From: Candidatus Puniceispirillum sp.
Lineage (GTDB): Bacteria > Pseudomonadota > Alphaproteobacteria > Puniceispirillales > Puniceispirillaceae
Assembly (NCBI GenBank): GCA_016778825.1
Contig: JADHOU010000106.1
Span: 1 to 5,695, forward strand
Direction: 5' to 3'
Length of the DNA stretch: 5,695 nucleotides
Shown piece after piece: positions 1 through 5,695 of this stretch. Under the pieces are notes generated by a model that saw nothing but the letters and a program-made list of their open reading frames with translations, was not told where the DNA came from and made no database searches. Numbering within the stretch: position 1 is the first letter of the stretch; every line of letters begins with the position of its first letter. The position numbers and the translations under genes are program-made.

Positions 1-1977
1 GCCTTCTTCATAACCAACATAACCAGGAGGCGCGCCAATCAGCCGTGCGACTGCGTGTTTTTCCATATATTCGGACATATCAATCCGCAATATGGCCGAA
101 TCATCATCAAACAGAAATTCGGCAAGCGCCTTAGCAAGCTCGGTTTTGCCAACTCCAGTTGGGCCAAGCATCAAAAAGCTTCCCATTGGCTGGTTAGGGT
201 CAGCAAGGCCAGCGCGCGCACGTCTTGTCGCATTGGCAACCGCTTTGACCGCATCCGCCTGCCCAATGATCCGTTTACCAATGTAATCTTCCATTGCCAA
301 TAATTTATCACGTTCGCCTTCCAGCATCTTATCAACCGGAATACCTGTCCAATTGCTGATCACGCTGGCGATATGCTGGCTGGTCACTTCTTCATTCAGC
401 AATTCGGATTCGGCAACAGCGGCCTTGGCGGCGGCAAGATCCTGCGCCAAGGCTGGTAATTTGCCGTAGGTCAGTTCAGCTGCCGCTTCAAGATTGCCTT
501 CACGCTGCGCCACATCGAGCGCGTGGCGCGCATCTTCGATCGCCTGTTGCAGGCTGACAACTTCAGCCGTTTTGGCCTTGATCGCATTCCATGCCGCGCC
601 AAGCGTTTGGGATTGTTTTTCAAGATTGGCAAGCTCGGCTGCGATCGCATCAAGCCGTTTCATATCGGGTTTGTGCGAGTCTTTTTGCAACGCCGCCTGT
701 TCAATTTTCAACTGCATGATTTGGCGGTCCGTACGGTCAAGATCGGCAGGTTTGCTATCGGCCTCGATCCGCAAATGACTTGCCGCCTCATCCATCACAT
801 CAATGGCTTTATCAGGCAAGAACCGCTCATTGATATAGCGCTGCGACAGACGCGCCGCCGCGACGAGCGCATCATCCGTGATCCGCACACCATGGTGAAG
901 TTCGTATTTTTCCTTCAGGCCACGAAGCACGAAAATTGTGTCTTCAACCGAAGGTTCATCAACAAATACCGGCTGGAAACGGCGGGTTAGCGCCGCGTCT
1001 TTTTCAACATATTGCCGATATTCATCGAGGGTTGTGGCACCGATACAGCGCAATTCACCACGCGCTAAAGCGGGTTTCAGCAAATTTGACGCATCCATCG
1101 CACCATCGGTTTTGCCAGCGCCAACAAGCTGGTGCATTTCATCGATGAAAAGAATGATCTCACCATCGCGATCCTGCACCTCTTTCAAAACAGATTTCAG
1201 CCGCTCTTCAAATTCACCACGATATTTTGCACCAGCAACAAGCGCCCCCATATCAAGCGAAAGTAGGGTTTTATTGGCAAGCGCCTCTGGCACATCAGAA
1301 TTGATAATACGTTGCGCCAGCCCTTCGGCAATCGCCGTTTTGCCAACCCCGGGCTGGCCAATCAAAACCGGATTATTCTTTGTCCGGCGTGCCAGAATCT
1401 GGATTGTCCGGCGCACTTCGGCATCGCGTCCAATAACTGGATCAAGCTTGCCATTACGCGCAGCTTCGGTCAGGTCGCTTGTATATCGTGACAAGGCATC
1501 ATAGCTATCTTCAGCAGCGTCACTATCGGCGGTGCGACCTTTACGCATCTCGTCAATCGCCGCGCTTAGCGGGGCGGGTTCAACGCCTGCCTTTTTCAGA
1601 ATTTTGCCAACCGACCCGGTTGATTTCGTCATCGCAAGAAGCAGAAGATCAACGGCGATAAACTGGTCATGGCGGGCTTTGGCCTCGGCCTCAACAGCGG
1701 CAAAAATCCGCGCCAGATCAGCATCAAGCTGCAACTGGCCTGCGCCGCTTCCGGTAACTTGCGGAAATTTATCAAGACCGGCCTTTAGCAGTGCCGACAA
1801 TGAGGCGCTGTCAGCGCCGGCCTTTGCCAGCAGCGTTTTAACCGTCATGTTATCGTCTTTTAGCAATGCTGCCAAAACATGTTCGGCGGTCAATTTCTGA
1901 TGATTTGCCGCCAATGCTGCCGATTGTGCGGCACCAATGGCATTGCGTACCAAGGCTGTAAATTTATCACTTTGCAT
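1..1977 (-). CDS. clpB: ATP-dependent chaperone ClpB, N-terminal 659 residues (partial, runs off left edge)
   Basis: Hsp100/AAA+ disaggregase that threads aggregated proteins through a hexameric cytoplasmic ring together with DnaK. Visible in order: Clp N-domain (about residues 1-145); first ATPase domain with Walker [10 protein letters not shown] (207-215), Walker B ending FIDE (277-280), pore loop KYRGEFEER with Tyr252, and arginine fingers in LTRRFQ (330-335); a long Glu/Lys/Ala-rich coiled M-domain (about 405-530), which separates ClpB from ClpA and ClpC; then the second ATPase domain with GPTGVGKTE (605-613). The window ends in the second pore loop GYVGYEEG, whose Tyr653 matches the usual ClpB numbering. 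About 200 C-terminal residues (second Walker B, sensor regions) lie outside. No internal stop or frameshift is seen. The start ATG (1975-1977) follows a GGGGG tract by nine bases. An in-frame GTG directly before it (1978-1980) could also serve. It is divergent from the MFS gene and probably heat-induced. Confidence 0.97.
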   Translation of the reverse strand, partial: MQSDKFTALVRNAIGAAQSAALAANHQKLTAEHVLAALLKDDNMTVKTLLAKAGADSASLSALLKAGLDKFPQVTGSGAGQLQLDADLARIFAAVEAEAKARHDQFIAVDLLLLAMTKSTGSVGKILKKAGVEPAPLSAAIDEMRKGRTADSDAAEDSYDALSRYTSDLTEAARNGKLDPVIGRDAEVRRTIQILARRTKNNPVLIGQPGVGKTAIAEGLAQRIINSDVPEALANKTLLSLDMGALVAGAKYRGEFEERLKSVLKEVQDRDGEIILFIDEMHQLVGAGKTDGAMDASNLLKPALARGELRCIGATTLDEYRQYVEKDAALTRRFQPVFVDEPSVEDTIFVLRGLKEKYELHHGVRITDDALVAAARLSQRYINERFLPDKAIDVMDEAASHLRIEADSKPADLDRTDRQIMQLKIEQAALQKDSHKPDMKRLDAIAAELANLEKQSQTLGAAWNAIKAKTAEVVSLQQAIEDARHALDVAQREGNLEAAAELTYGKLPALAQDLAAAKAAVAESELLNEEVTSQHIASVISNWTGIPVDKMLEGERDKLLAMEDYIGKRIIGQADAVKAVANATRRARAGLADPNQPMGSFLMLGPTGVGKTELAKALAEFLFDDDSAILRIDMSEYMEKHAVARLIGAPPGYVGYEEG

Positions 1978-1986
1978 CACATTATT

Positions 1987-1991
1987 CCCCC
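1987..1991 (-). promoter_or_regulatory. Ribosome binding site of clpB
   Basis: On the minus strand a GGGGGAA tract lies nine bases upstream of the clpB ATG and six upstream of an in-frame GTG. A third start-like ATG at 1980-1982 is out of frame and hits TGA at once. The tract does not decide between the ATG and the GTG, which differ by one residue. It directly abuts a hairpin (1992-2010). Confidence 0.6.
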
Positions 1992-2010
1992 ATTTGGCCA
2001 TCTACCAAAT
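1992..2010 (-). repeat. Inverted repeat (hairpin) adjoining the clpB ribosome binding site
   Basis: Perfect six-base arms ATTTGG and CCAAAT flank a seven-base loop. In the clpB transcript the hairpin would end directly next to the GGGGG ribosome binding site, so folding or melting could change ribosome access. The arms are AT-rich and the stem alone is weak. That its position matters for regulation is an inference. Confidence 0.45.
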
Positions 2011-2036
2011 CACATAAATCACGTTGATCCTGCATC

Positions 2037-2099
2037 CCAGACTTTTCTGGCTAGATATTTTCGGACCAGCTGTTTTCTGGTTTTGCGGCAAGACCAGCT
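2037..2099 (-). repeat. Duplicated CTGG/CCAG repeat with alternative hairpins in the clpB leader
   Basis: Read on the plus strand, the unit TTTTCTGG-spacer-GACCAGCT occurs twice: 2043-2071 with a 13-base spacer and 2073-2099 with an 11-base spacer. Within it CTGGT (2077-2081) can pair either with ACCAG at 2065-2069 (seven-base loop) or with ACCAG at 2093-2097. The second choice gives a stem of up to nine pairs with one mismatch on the clpB strand and a three-base loop. A further CCAGA/TCTGG stem (2037-2041 with 2046-2050) sits at the left. This could be a DNA operator with two half-site pairs or a switching leader RNA for clpB. I do not recognise the motif. Confidence 0.5.
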
Positions 2100-2158
2100 T
2101 TCATGATGAGAAAACGCTATCATTGCGCAGCCAGTAACGCACCGGAAAGCCGGCCTAT

Positions 2159-2187
2159 TTGTCGATGTAAATTAGGGTCATTGTTAT
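2159..2187 (+). promoter_or_regulatory. Weak candidate sigma-70 promoter for the MFS operon
   Basis: TTGTCG (2159-2164) and TGTTAT (2182-2187) are separated by 17 bases, each matching four of six consensus positions. It would start transcription near 2194, within the opposing clpB promoter region, so the two could interfere. This is the best plus-strand pair I noticed in the gap, but it is only moderately better than chance. Confidence 0.25.
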
Positions 2188-2194
2188 GCAGATG

Positions 2195-2223
2195 ATGTGG
2201 GCATGGCGAGATACCATTTCAAG
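2195..2223 (-). promoter_or_regulatory. Candidate heat-shock (sigma-32/RpoH-type) promoter for clpB
   Basis: On the minus strand CTTGAAA (2217-2223) matches the heat-shock -35 element exactly. After 14 bases GCCCACAT (2195-2202) resembles the CCCCATNT -10 element with two differences. This is the expected promoter class for clpB. Transcription would begin near 2188, giving a leader of about 210 bases that contains the duplicated repeat and the hairpin next to the ribosome binding site. The -10 element is imperfect, and a closer second promoter cannot be excluded. Confidence 0.45.
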
Positions 2224-2306
2224 TTTTCGGACAAAAATAATTGCCTGTCATTTGCCGGTTTGATCTTGCCGCTTGTCAGCGTCATGCCATCATGCTGAAC
2301 TGCGGC

Positions 2307-3593
2307 ATGACAACCAACCCATCACCCCTGCCACCAATCACCCCTACCGGTTTTATTGGCAATCGCGAATTTGTTTTGACCGAATGGCGGTTTTTGCTGT
2401 TCGGGCTGTTAATGGCGTTTTGGTCATCGCTTGGCCAGACTTTTTTCATTTCGCTTTTTTCAGGGCAAATTCGTGCAGCCCTTGATCTCAGCCATGGTGA
2501 CTTTGGCACCTATTACGCGCTTGCCACGACCGCCAGTGCCATCAGCCTGATCTGGCTTGGCAAGCTTGCCGATATGATGCGGCTGGAAAGGCTGGCTATT
2601 TTCATTCTTGGCAGCCTATGTGTTGCGGCCATTTTATTCAGTCAGATTTCATCATTATGGATGCTTGTTGGCGGGCTATATTTGCTGCGAATGTTTGGTC
2701 AAGGCATGATGACGCATGTCTACACAACCGCCATGGCACGACGCTATGTTGTGACGCGTGGCCGCGCCATTTCAATTGCCCAGCTTGGCCACACGCTTAG
2801 CGAATCCATTGGACCGGCAAGCATTGTTGCGCTTCAGGCCATTTTTGACTGGCGAAGCCTATGGATTGGCCTGCCATTGATTGCCTTTTTAACGTTAGCA
2901 CCTTTTCTAAGGCTTTTGACACAGCGCACCCGTTTACAAGATGGCGAAGGGCTTGATGGCCTTAGTGCAAATCAGCCAATGCCCGATCTTGCCTTTGGCG
3001 GTAGAAAACAATGGCGGCGCAATCAGGTTTTGCGCGATCCGGCCTTCTGGCTTGGTTTCATCTGGCTTGCCGCAGTGCCATCTTTTGTTTTGACCGGCCT
3101 GTTGTTTCATCAAATCTATTTGGCCGAAGCCAAGGGTGTTGCCCTGTCAACATGGACGGCGAGTTATGTTCTTTATGCCGTTTTTGCGGTGATTGGCAGC
3201 CTGACCATCGGCCAGCTGATTGACCGGTTTTCAGCGCGCCGCATTGCCGCGCATACGCTTTTGCCAAACACCTTGGCCTGTCTTGCGCTCTGGCTTGGAT
3301 CAGCTGAAATTGGCGTGCCGTTATTTTTCATTCTTTTTGGTTTGGCCGTTGGCATGCCGCACACCACCAATGCCGCCCTGATCGCCGAGGTATATGGCAC
3401 CCGCTATATGGGCGAAATCAAAGCGCTGTTCATGCCGGTTGGTGTTTTTGCATCGGCCTTGTCACCAATGTTAATGGGGTGGATGATTGATGCTGGCTTG
3501 GGGTTGGACGCCTTGCTTGGGATGAATATCGCGCTTGCTTTTGGCGCGCAGATTATGGCCATGCTTGTCTTGCATTTTCGGAGAGCTTTGTGA
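2307..3593 (+). CDS. MFS transporter (12-TM major facilitator, substrate unknown)
   Basis: Inner-membrane secondary transporter of the major facilitator superfamily, 428 residues from this start. About twelve hydrophobic segments are visible in two halves joined by a polar loop (about residues 205-245). The family motif between helices 2 and 3 reads GKLADMMRLER (85-95), and a matching GQLIDRFSARR (302-312) lies at the equivalent place in the second half. The segment AEVYGTRYMGEIKAL near 360-374, followed by a glycine/proline helix, resembles monocarboxylate or oxalate-type MFS proteins, but the substrate cannot be assigned. The start is uncertain. In-frame alternatives are ATG 2292 and TTG 2241, and none has a clear ribosome binding site. 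I chose 2307 because the residues before it add nothing MFS-like. It is the first gene of the rightward run, and its stop overlaps the next start. Confidence 0.9.
   Translation: MTTNPSPLPPITPTGFIGNREFVLTEWRFLLFGLLMAFWSSLGQTFFISLFSGQIRAALDLSHGDFGTYYALATTASAISLIWLGKLADMMRLERLAIFILGSLCVAAILFSQISSLWMLVGGLYLLRMFGQGMMTHVYTTAMARRYVVTRGRAISIAQLGHTLSESIGPASIVALQAIFDWRSLWIGLPLIAFLTLAPFLRLLTQRTRLQDGEGLDGLSANQPMPDLAFGGRKQWRRNQVLRDPAFWLGFIWLAAVPSFVLTGLLFHQIYLAEAKGVALSTWTASYVLYAVFAVIGSLTIGQLIDRFSARRIAAHTLLPNTLACLALWLGSAEIGVPLFFILFGLAVGMPHTTNAALIAEVYGTRYMGEIKALFMPVGVFASALSPMLMGWMIDAGLGLDALLGMNIALAFGAQIMAMLVLHFRRAL
3580..3585 (+). promoter_or_regulatory. Ribosome binding site deciding the GTG start of the secreted-protein gene
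   Basis: GGAGAG lies four bases before GTG 3590, inside the end of the MFS gene. It is too far (19 bases) from the next in-frame ATG at 3605, so it favours the GTG and a four-base stop/start overlap (GTGA). Confidence 0.55.
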
Positions 3594-4132
3594 ATGATAA
3601 CCTTATGAAACACCGCATTTTGACAATCATATTTGCCTTTGCTATTAGCTTTGTCCCAAGCTTTTTCATGGGCTTTGCCTTGCCAAATCCAGCCGCAGCG
3701 ACAAGCCAAGGATTTGCCATTGATGGCGAAGAATGGCCAGGGTTCTGGTTTGTTTGTGAATTTTCCCAACGTCAGCGCGCACCTGATGATGGCTGCAAGA
3801 TGTTTGATGATGAGGGGTTTCAACTTGCCGAAGGCCGGCTTCGCTATATCCGCATGCTTGGCTCGACCGAAACCGCCTGCCGTGGCAATAAAAAGGGTCA
3901 GTGCTTTTCGGCAAGCATGCCAAACATTCGCATTTCACGAACCGATCGTGGCAAGCTCAGCCTTGGTGACAAGCAATTCAAGGTTCGCTATTTTGGCTGC
4001 ACACAGATTTACTATTTTGCCGACACGCCAACTTACCGCGAAATATGGCCTGACAAGAAACGTTGTTTTTGGGCCAGCAAGCGCCGCTTTTACATTGCCC
4101 CTTATCTAGGTAGCGTAACCATCACCGATTAG
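3590..4132 (+). CDS. Predicted secreted six-cysteine protein, family not recognised
   Basis: A 180-residue protein I cannot assign to a family. Its N-terminus has a basic stretch (Lys7-His8-Arg9), a long hydrophobic core (about 10-32) and an Ala-rich end (PAAATS, 34-39) that looks like a signal-peptidase site, so export to the periplasm or beyond is likely. There is no lipobox cysteine. The mature part is rich in aromatic and basic residues and has six cysteines (56, 69, 97, 105, 137, 159), an even number that would suit three disulfides. The GTG start overlaps the MFS stop by four bases, with GGAGAG just upstream, which indicates translational coupling. The overlap and context suggest a role linked to the transporter, for example at the cell envelope, but nothing in the sequence shows an enzymatic motif. 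The gene itself is well supported; its function is open. Confidence 0.85.
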   Translation: MNDNLMKHRILTIIFAFAISFVPSFFMGFALPNPAAATSQGFAIDGEEWPGFWFVCEFSQRQRAPDDGCKMFDDEGFQLAEGRLRYIRMLGSTETACRGNKKGQCFSASMPNIRISRTDRGKLSLGDKQFKVRYFGCTQIYYFADTPTYREIWPDKKRCFWASKRRFYIAPYLGSVTITD

Positions 4133-4167
4133 ATGCGTTACCGCCTGTAGTTCTGCGAGCCCGATCA

Positions 4168-5136
4168 ATGACAATGACATATGATGAATTGCCGATTTGC
4201 CATCCTGATACCGGATTTATTTCGGTTGCTGGCGATGAGGCTTGTGCTTTTTTGCAATCGATCATCACGGCAAATGTTGAAACATTGCCAATTGGCGCGT
4301 GTCGTCCATCGGCGCTGTTAACCCCGCAAGGCCGCGTGCTGATTGACATGATGGTTTACCGGCCCGCATTGGATCGATTTTTGATACGAAGCGATATGGC
4401 ACGGCGCGATGATCTGTTTATCCGACTTCGCCGCTATCGGTTGCGGCGACCCATTGATCTGGCGATTGAGCCTGATATCAGGCTTGTTCTGTTGCTTGGC
4501 AATCAGGAAGCTGAAACAATGGTCATCCCGATGATTATGTCCTGCAGTGATCCGCGAAGCCCACAACTTGGCAGCCATTGTCTGGTCGAAGCATGCCATC
4601 TGCCAGCGCAAATGGGCGCTATTGATCGCTGGCATGCAAACCGCATTGCCGCCGGCGTTCCCGAAGGATCGGTTGATTTGACCCCTGAACGCGCCTTGAT
4701 GCTTGAGGCAGGCCTTGACCGGCTTGGTGCAGTTGATTTTGAAAAAGGCTGTTATGTTGGTCAGGAAGTGACCGCACGCACGCATTATCGCGGGCTGGTC
4801 AAACGCCGCCTTGTACCGCTAACCATCGCTGGCGATCCACCAGCCATTGATAGCGATATCATGTGGCAGGGCACCGTCATTGGCAAAAGCAAAACCGCAG
4901 CCGCATTAACCGTCCCGATCACCGGCGCGCATGGGCAGGCGGACGCAAAATCAATTTGCCTGGCACTTTTGAAACTAAGTGACCTTCATGATATTCTTGA
5001 TGCACCTGCCGATGATGATAGCCCAACGACGAATGACCCGACAACCAATGGCATAATAATCAATGGCCATGCCGCCAGATTGGCGCTGGCTGATTGGATG
5101 CAGCCATTGCCACGCCAAGCCAAGTCCAAAGGATAA
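4168..5136 (+). CDS. ygfZ: Folate-binding protein YgfZ (GcvT-like, iron-sulfur cluster maintenance)
   Basis: A 322-residue cytoplasmic protein of the YgfZ/GcvT-like family (human IBA57 relatives). Members bind tetrahydrofolate and help assemble or repair certain [4Fe-4S] enzymes. The diagnostic family motif KGCYVGQE is at 193-200 with the conserved Cys195, followed by TARTHYRG (202-209). The N-terminal part shows the typical features: ISVAGDEACAFLQSIITANV (18-37) and LTPQGRVLIDMMVYR (51-65). Length is near the E. coli protein (326). A hydrophilic, repetitive stretch DDDSPTTNDPTTNG (282-295) interrupts the C-terminal barrel and looks like a lineage-specific loop. The start is ATG 4168 or ATG 4174, two codons apart, with only a weak GCGAG (4155-4159) as ribosome binding site. 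It lies 35 bases after the secreted-protein gene, so cotranscription is likely. Confidence 0.93.
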   Translation: MTMTYDELPICHPDTGFISVAGDEACAFLQSIITANVETLPIGACRPSALLTPQGRVLIDMMVYRPALDRFLIRSDMARRDDLFIRLRRYRLRRPIDLAIEPDIRLVLLLGNQEAETMVIPMIMSCSDPRSPQLGSHCLVEACHLPAQMGAIDRWHANRIAAGVPEGSVDLTPERALMLEAGLDRLGAVDFEKGCYVGQEVTARTHYRGLVKRRLVPLTIAGDPPAIDSDIMWQGTVIGKSKTAAALTVPITGAHGQADAKSICLALLKLSDLHDILDAPADDDSPTTNDPTTNGIIINGHAARLALADWMQPLPRQAKSKG

Positions 5137-5149
5137 GTCACAAAAGGGT

Positions 5150-5167
5150 TAAGCCATAAAAGGCTTA
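5150..5167 (+). terminator. Weak hairpin in the convergent gap, possible bidirectional terminator
   Basis: Six-base arms TAAGCC and GGCTTA flank an ATAAAA loop between the stop codons of ygfZ and the convergent DUF1192-like gene. Only short T tracts follow on either strand (GTTT to the right, CCCTTTTG on the minus strand), so it is a poor match to a classical intrinsic terminator. Its position between convergent genes is the main argument. Confidence 0.4.
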
Positions 5168-5179
5168 GTTTAAAAAGGC

Positions 5180-5365
5180 CTAATCATCCCTGCCAAATAG
5201 GGCAATGGCTGCCAACTTAACCTTGTTTTTTTCAGCAATCAGCGATTCAACATGCGTGATTTCGGCCTGCATCGCCGCGACATAGGCCTGTAAATCCTCG
5301 ATGTTCCAGCGTTGCTTATCGGCTGGTAATCCACCTGGCTTTAACCGATCTAATTCATCATCCAT
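5180..5365 (-). CDS. DUF1192-family small protein
   Basis: A 61-residue acidic, helical protein resembling the short alphaproteobacterial DUF1192 family, whose function is not established. As in that family, a short acidic start (MDDELDRLKP) is followed by a leucine/alanine-rich helix, here IEDLQAYVAAMQAEITHVESLIAEK split at about 22-46, then a basic stretch and an AAIALFGRDD ending. The heptad-like spacing suggests a short coiled coil. ATG 5363-5365 is supported by AGGAG (minus strand, 5372-5376) six bases upstream. The reading frame stays open upstream but has no other start before a stop. It converges with ygfZ and is divergent from trcR. In my recollection DUF1192 genes often lie near DUF1013 genes in this class, which supports the call. 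The family assignment comes from pattern memory, without an alignment. Confidence 0.8.
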   Translation of the reverse strand: MDDELDRLKPGGLPADKQRWNIEDLQAYVAAMQAEITHVESLIAEKNKVKLAAIALFGRDD

Positions 5366-5386
5366 GACCTGCTCCTGCTTGTCATC

Positions 5387-5410
5387 GCCTTTTTCATGGC
5401 CTTTTTGATG
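5387..5410. repeat. Tandem 12-base repeat, two copies
   Basis: GCCTTTTTCATG (5387-5398) is followed directly by GCCTTTTTGATG (5399-5410), eleven of twelve bases identical. It lies just upstream of the DUF1192-like gene's ribosome binding site, so it would be in that gene's leader. No function is evident; replication slippage explains it. Confidence 0.6.
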
Positions 5411-5461
5411 GCTGTTTTCCGCCTAATTTGCACTTTTTCAACGCTTCAGGAAAGGCAGGCT

Positions 5462-5490
5462 TTGCAATATTACGCAATCCCCCTTATAAA
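5462..5490 (+). promoter_or_regulatory. Sigma-70-type promoter for trcR
   Basis: TTGCAA (5462-5467) and TATAAA (5485-5490) are separated by 17 bases. The -10 box matches five of six consensus positions and the -35 box four of six. Transcription would begin near 5497, leaving a leader of about 87 bases before trcR. The -10 box sits in the centre of an inverted repeat (5480-5494), and the -35 box begins a TTGC/GCAA pair of short inverted arms (5462-5465 and 5474-5477). Confidence 0.6.
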
Positions 5491-5494
5491 GGGG
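5480..5494. repeat. Perfect inverted repeat over the trcR -10 box
   Basis: CCCCTT and AAGGGG arms flank a three-base ATA centre. The symmetry encloses the predicted -10 element, a common place for a repressor operator. As it would be upstream of the start site, it should act as DNA rather than RNA. The regulator is unknown. Confidence 0.5.
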
Positions 5495-5571
5495 TACGTT
5501 TTCTCTTAATCTCAATGAATGAAACGCACCTGGCTCGCCCAATAATTTCACGGAGTGCGCCGGGGCGGCAA

Positions 5572-5579
5572 TAGGTAAG
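5572..5579 (+). promoter_or_regulatory. Ribosome binding site of trcR
   Basis: TAGGTAAG contains AGG eight bases before the ATG at 5584, a normal spacing. It supports this start over the in-frame ATG at 5599, which lies five codons further in. Confidence 0.5.
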
Positions 5580-5583
5580 ACAT

Positions 5584-5695
5584 ATGACACAACTATTGAT
5601 GCCAAAAGCCACCGCCGTATGGCTGATTGATAACACCGCGCTGTCTTTTGACCAGATTGGTGCCTTTTGTAATCTTCATCCGCTTGAGGTTCAGT
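5584..5695 (+). CDS. trcR: TrcR / DUF1013 cell-cycle transcriptional regulator, N-terminus (partial, runs off right edge)
   Basis: The first 37 codons of a gene matching the highly conserved start of the alphaproteobacterial DUF1013 family, which public annotation names cell cycle transcriptional regulator TrcR. Diagnostic is the block LMPKATAVWLIDNTALSFDQ (residues 5-24), followed by IGAFCNLHPLEVQ, which has the look of a helix-turn-helix start. The rest of the protein is outside the window, so intactness cannot be judged. It has its own near-consensus promoter and ribosome binding site, and it is divergent from the DUF1192-like gene. The family call is by recognition of this conserved N-terminus; the regulatory role is from the family name and is not visible here. 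Confidence 0.88.
   Translation, partial: MTQLLMPKATAVWLIDNTALSFDQIGAFCNLHPLEVQ

Larger units (their letters stand above)
1978..2306. other. Divergent intergenic region between clpB and the MFS gene
   Basis: About 330 bases without a confident gene. From left to right it holds the clpB ribosome binding site and its adjoining hairpin, the duplicated CTGG/CCAG repeat, a 34-codon minus-strand reading frame (2019-2123) without a ribosome binding site, and two overlapping opposed promoter candidates around 2159-2223. The remainder (about 2224-2306) shows nothing I can name apart from the alternative MFS starts at 2241 and 2292. Confidence 0.7.

Noticed and set aside
494..1504. Several long plus-strand reading frames (about 94-188 codons) opposite clpB
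   Set aside because: The minus strand carries an uninterrupted, highly conserved ClpB frame here. The plus-strand products are Ser/Arg/Ala-rich with no recognisable domain, as expected from antisense shadows.
2077..2097. The CTGGT...ACCAG hairpin as an intrinsic terminator
   Set aside because: No T tract follows the stem on either strand, and it lies in a divergent promoter region where no gene ends.
1879..2106. 75-codon plus-strand frame spanning the clpB start and leader
   Set aside because: It begins inside clpB in antisense, has no ribosome binding site, and has a composition unlike a real protein.
3594..3608. Out-of-frame ATG just after the secreted-protein GTG start
   Set aside because: It reaches a stop after four codons and is incidental to the GTGA overlap.
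3404..3823. 139-codon minus-strand frame across the MFS/secreted-protein junction
   Set aside because: It is antisense to two well-supported genes and has no domain.
4318..4785. 155-codon minus-strand frame inside ygfZ
   Set aside because: It is antisense to the conserved YgfZ motif region and is a shadow of that gene.
5480..5494. CCCCTT/AAGGGG hairpin as a terminator
   Set aside because: The flanking genes diverge from it, no T run follows immediately, and its centre is a good -10 box.

Overview
The window looks like a piece of an alphaproteobacterial chromosome. The strongest markers are the start of a DUF1013/TrcR-type gene and a short DUF1192-type gene, both families being essentially alphaproteobacterial. 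A ClpB chaperone and a YgfZ-type folate-binding protein are compatible with that. Base composition is moderate and coding density is high. A marine lineage such as SAR116 is possible, but that is only an impression. I see no mobile element, CRISPR array, rRNA or tRNA.

Layout. (1) Positions 1-1977, minus strand: the first 659 codons of clpB, running off the left edge inside the second pore loop. (2) Positions 1978-2306: a divergent control region of about 330 bases. It holds a heat-shock (sigma-32-like) promoter candidate for clpB, a long structured leader with a duplicated CTGG/CCAG repeat, a hairpin beside the clpB ribosome binding site, and a weaker candidate promoter for the rightward genes. 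(3) Positions 2307-5136, plus strand: a compact three-gene run made of an MFS transporter, a small predicted secreted six-cysteine protein that overlaps the transporter stop codon by four bases, and ygfZ 35 bases further on. (4) Positions 5137-5179: a short convergent gap with a weak hairpin. (5) Positions 5180-5365, minus strand: a 61-residue DUF1192-like protein. (6) Positions 5366-5583: a divergent promoter region with a near-consensus promoter whose -10 box sits inside a perfect inverted repeat. (7) Positions 5584-5695, plus strand: the first 37 codons of trcR (DUF1013).

How the parts work together. ClpB disaggregates proteins with DnaK and is normally heat-induced, which fits the promoter and leader. 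The MFS, secreted protein and YgfZ genes are probably cotranscribed. YgfZ supports iron-sulfur enzyme maturation, but the transporter substrate and the secreted protein's role cannot be read from sequence. DUF1192 and trcR are divergent neighbours that may share control. I did not find a clearly new multi-gene system. The best candidates for something undescribed are the six-cysteine secreted protein and the clpB leader structure.
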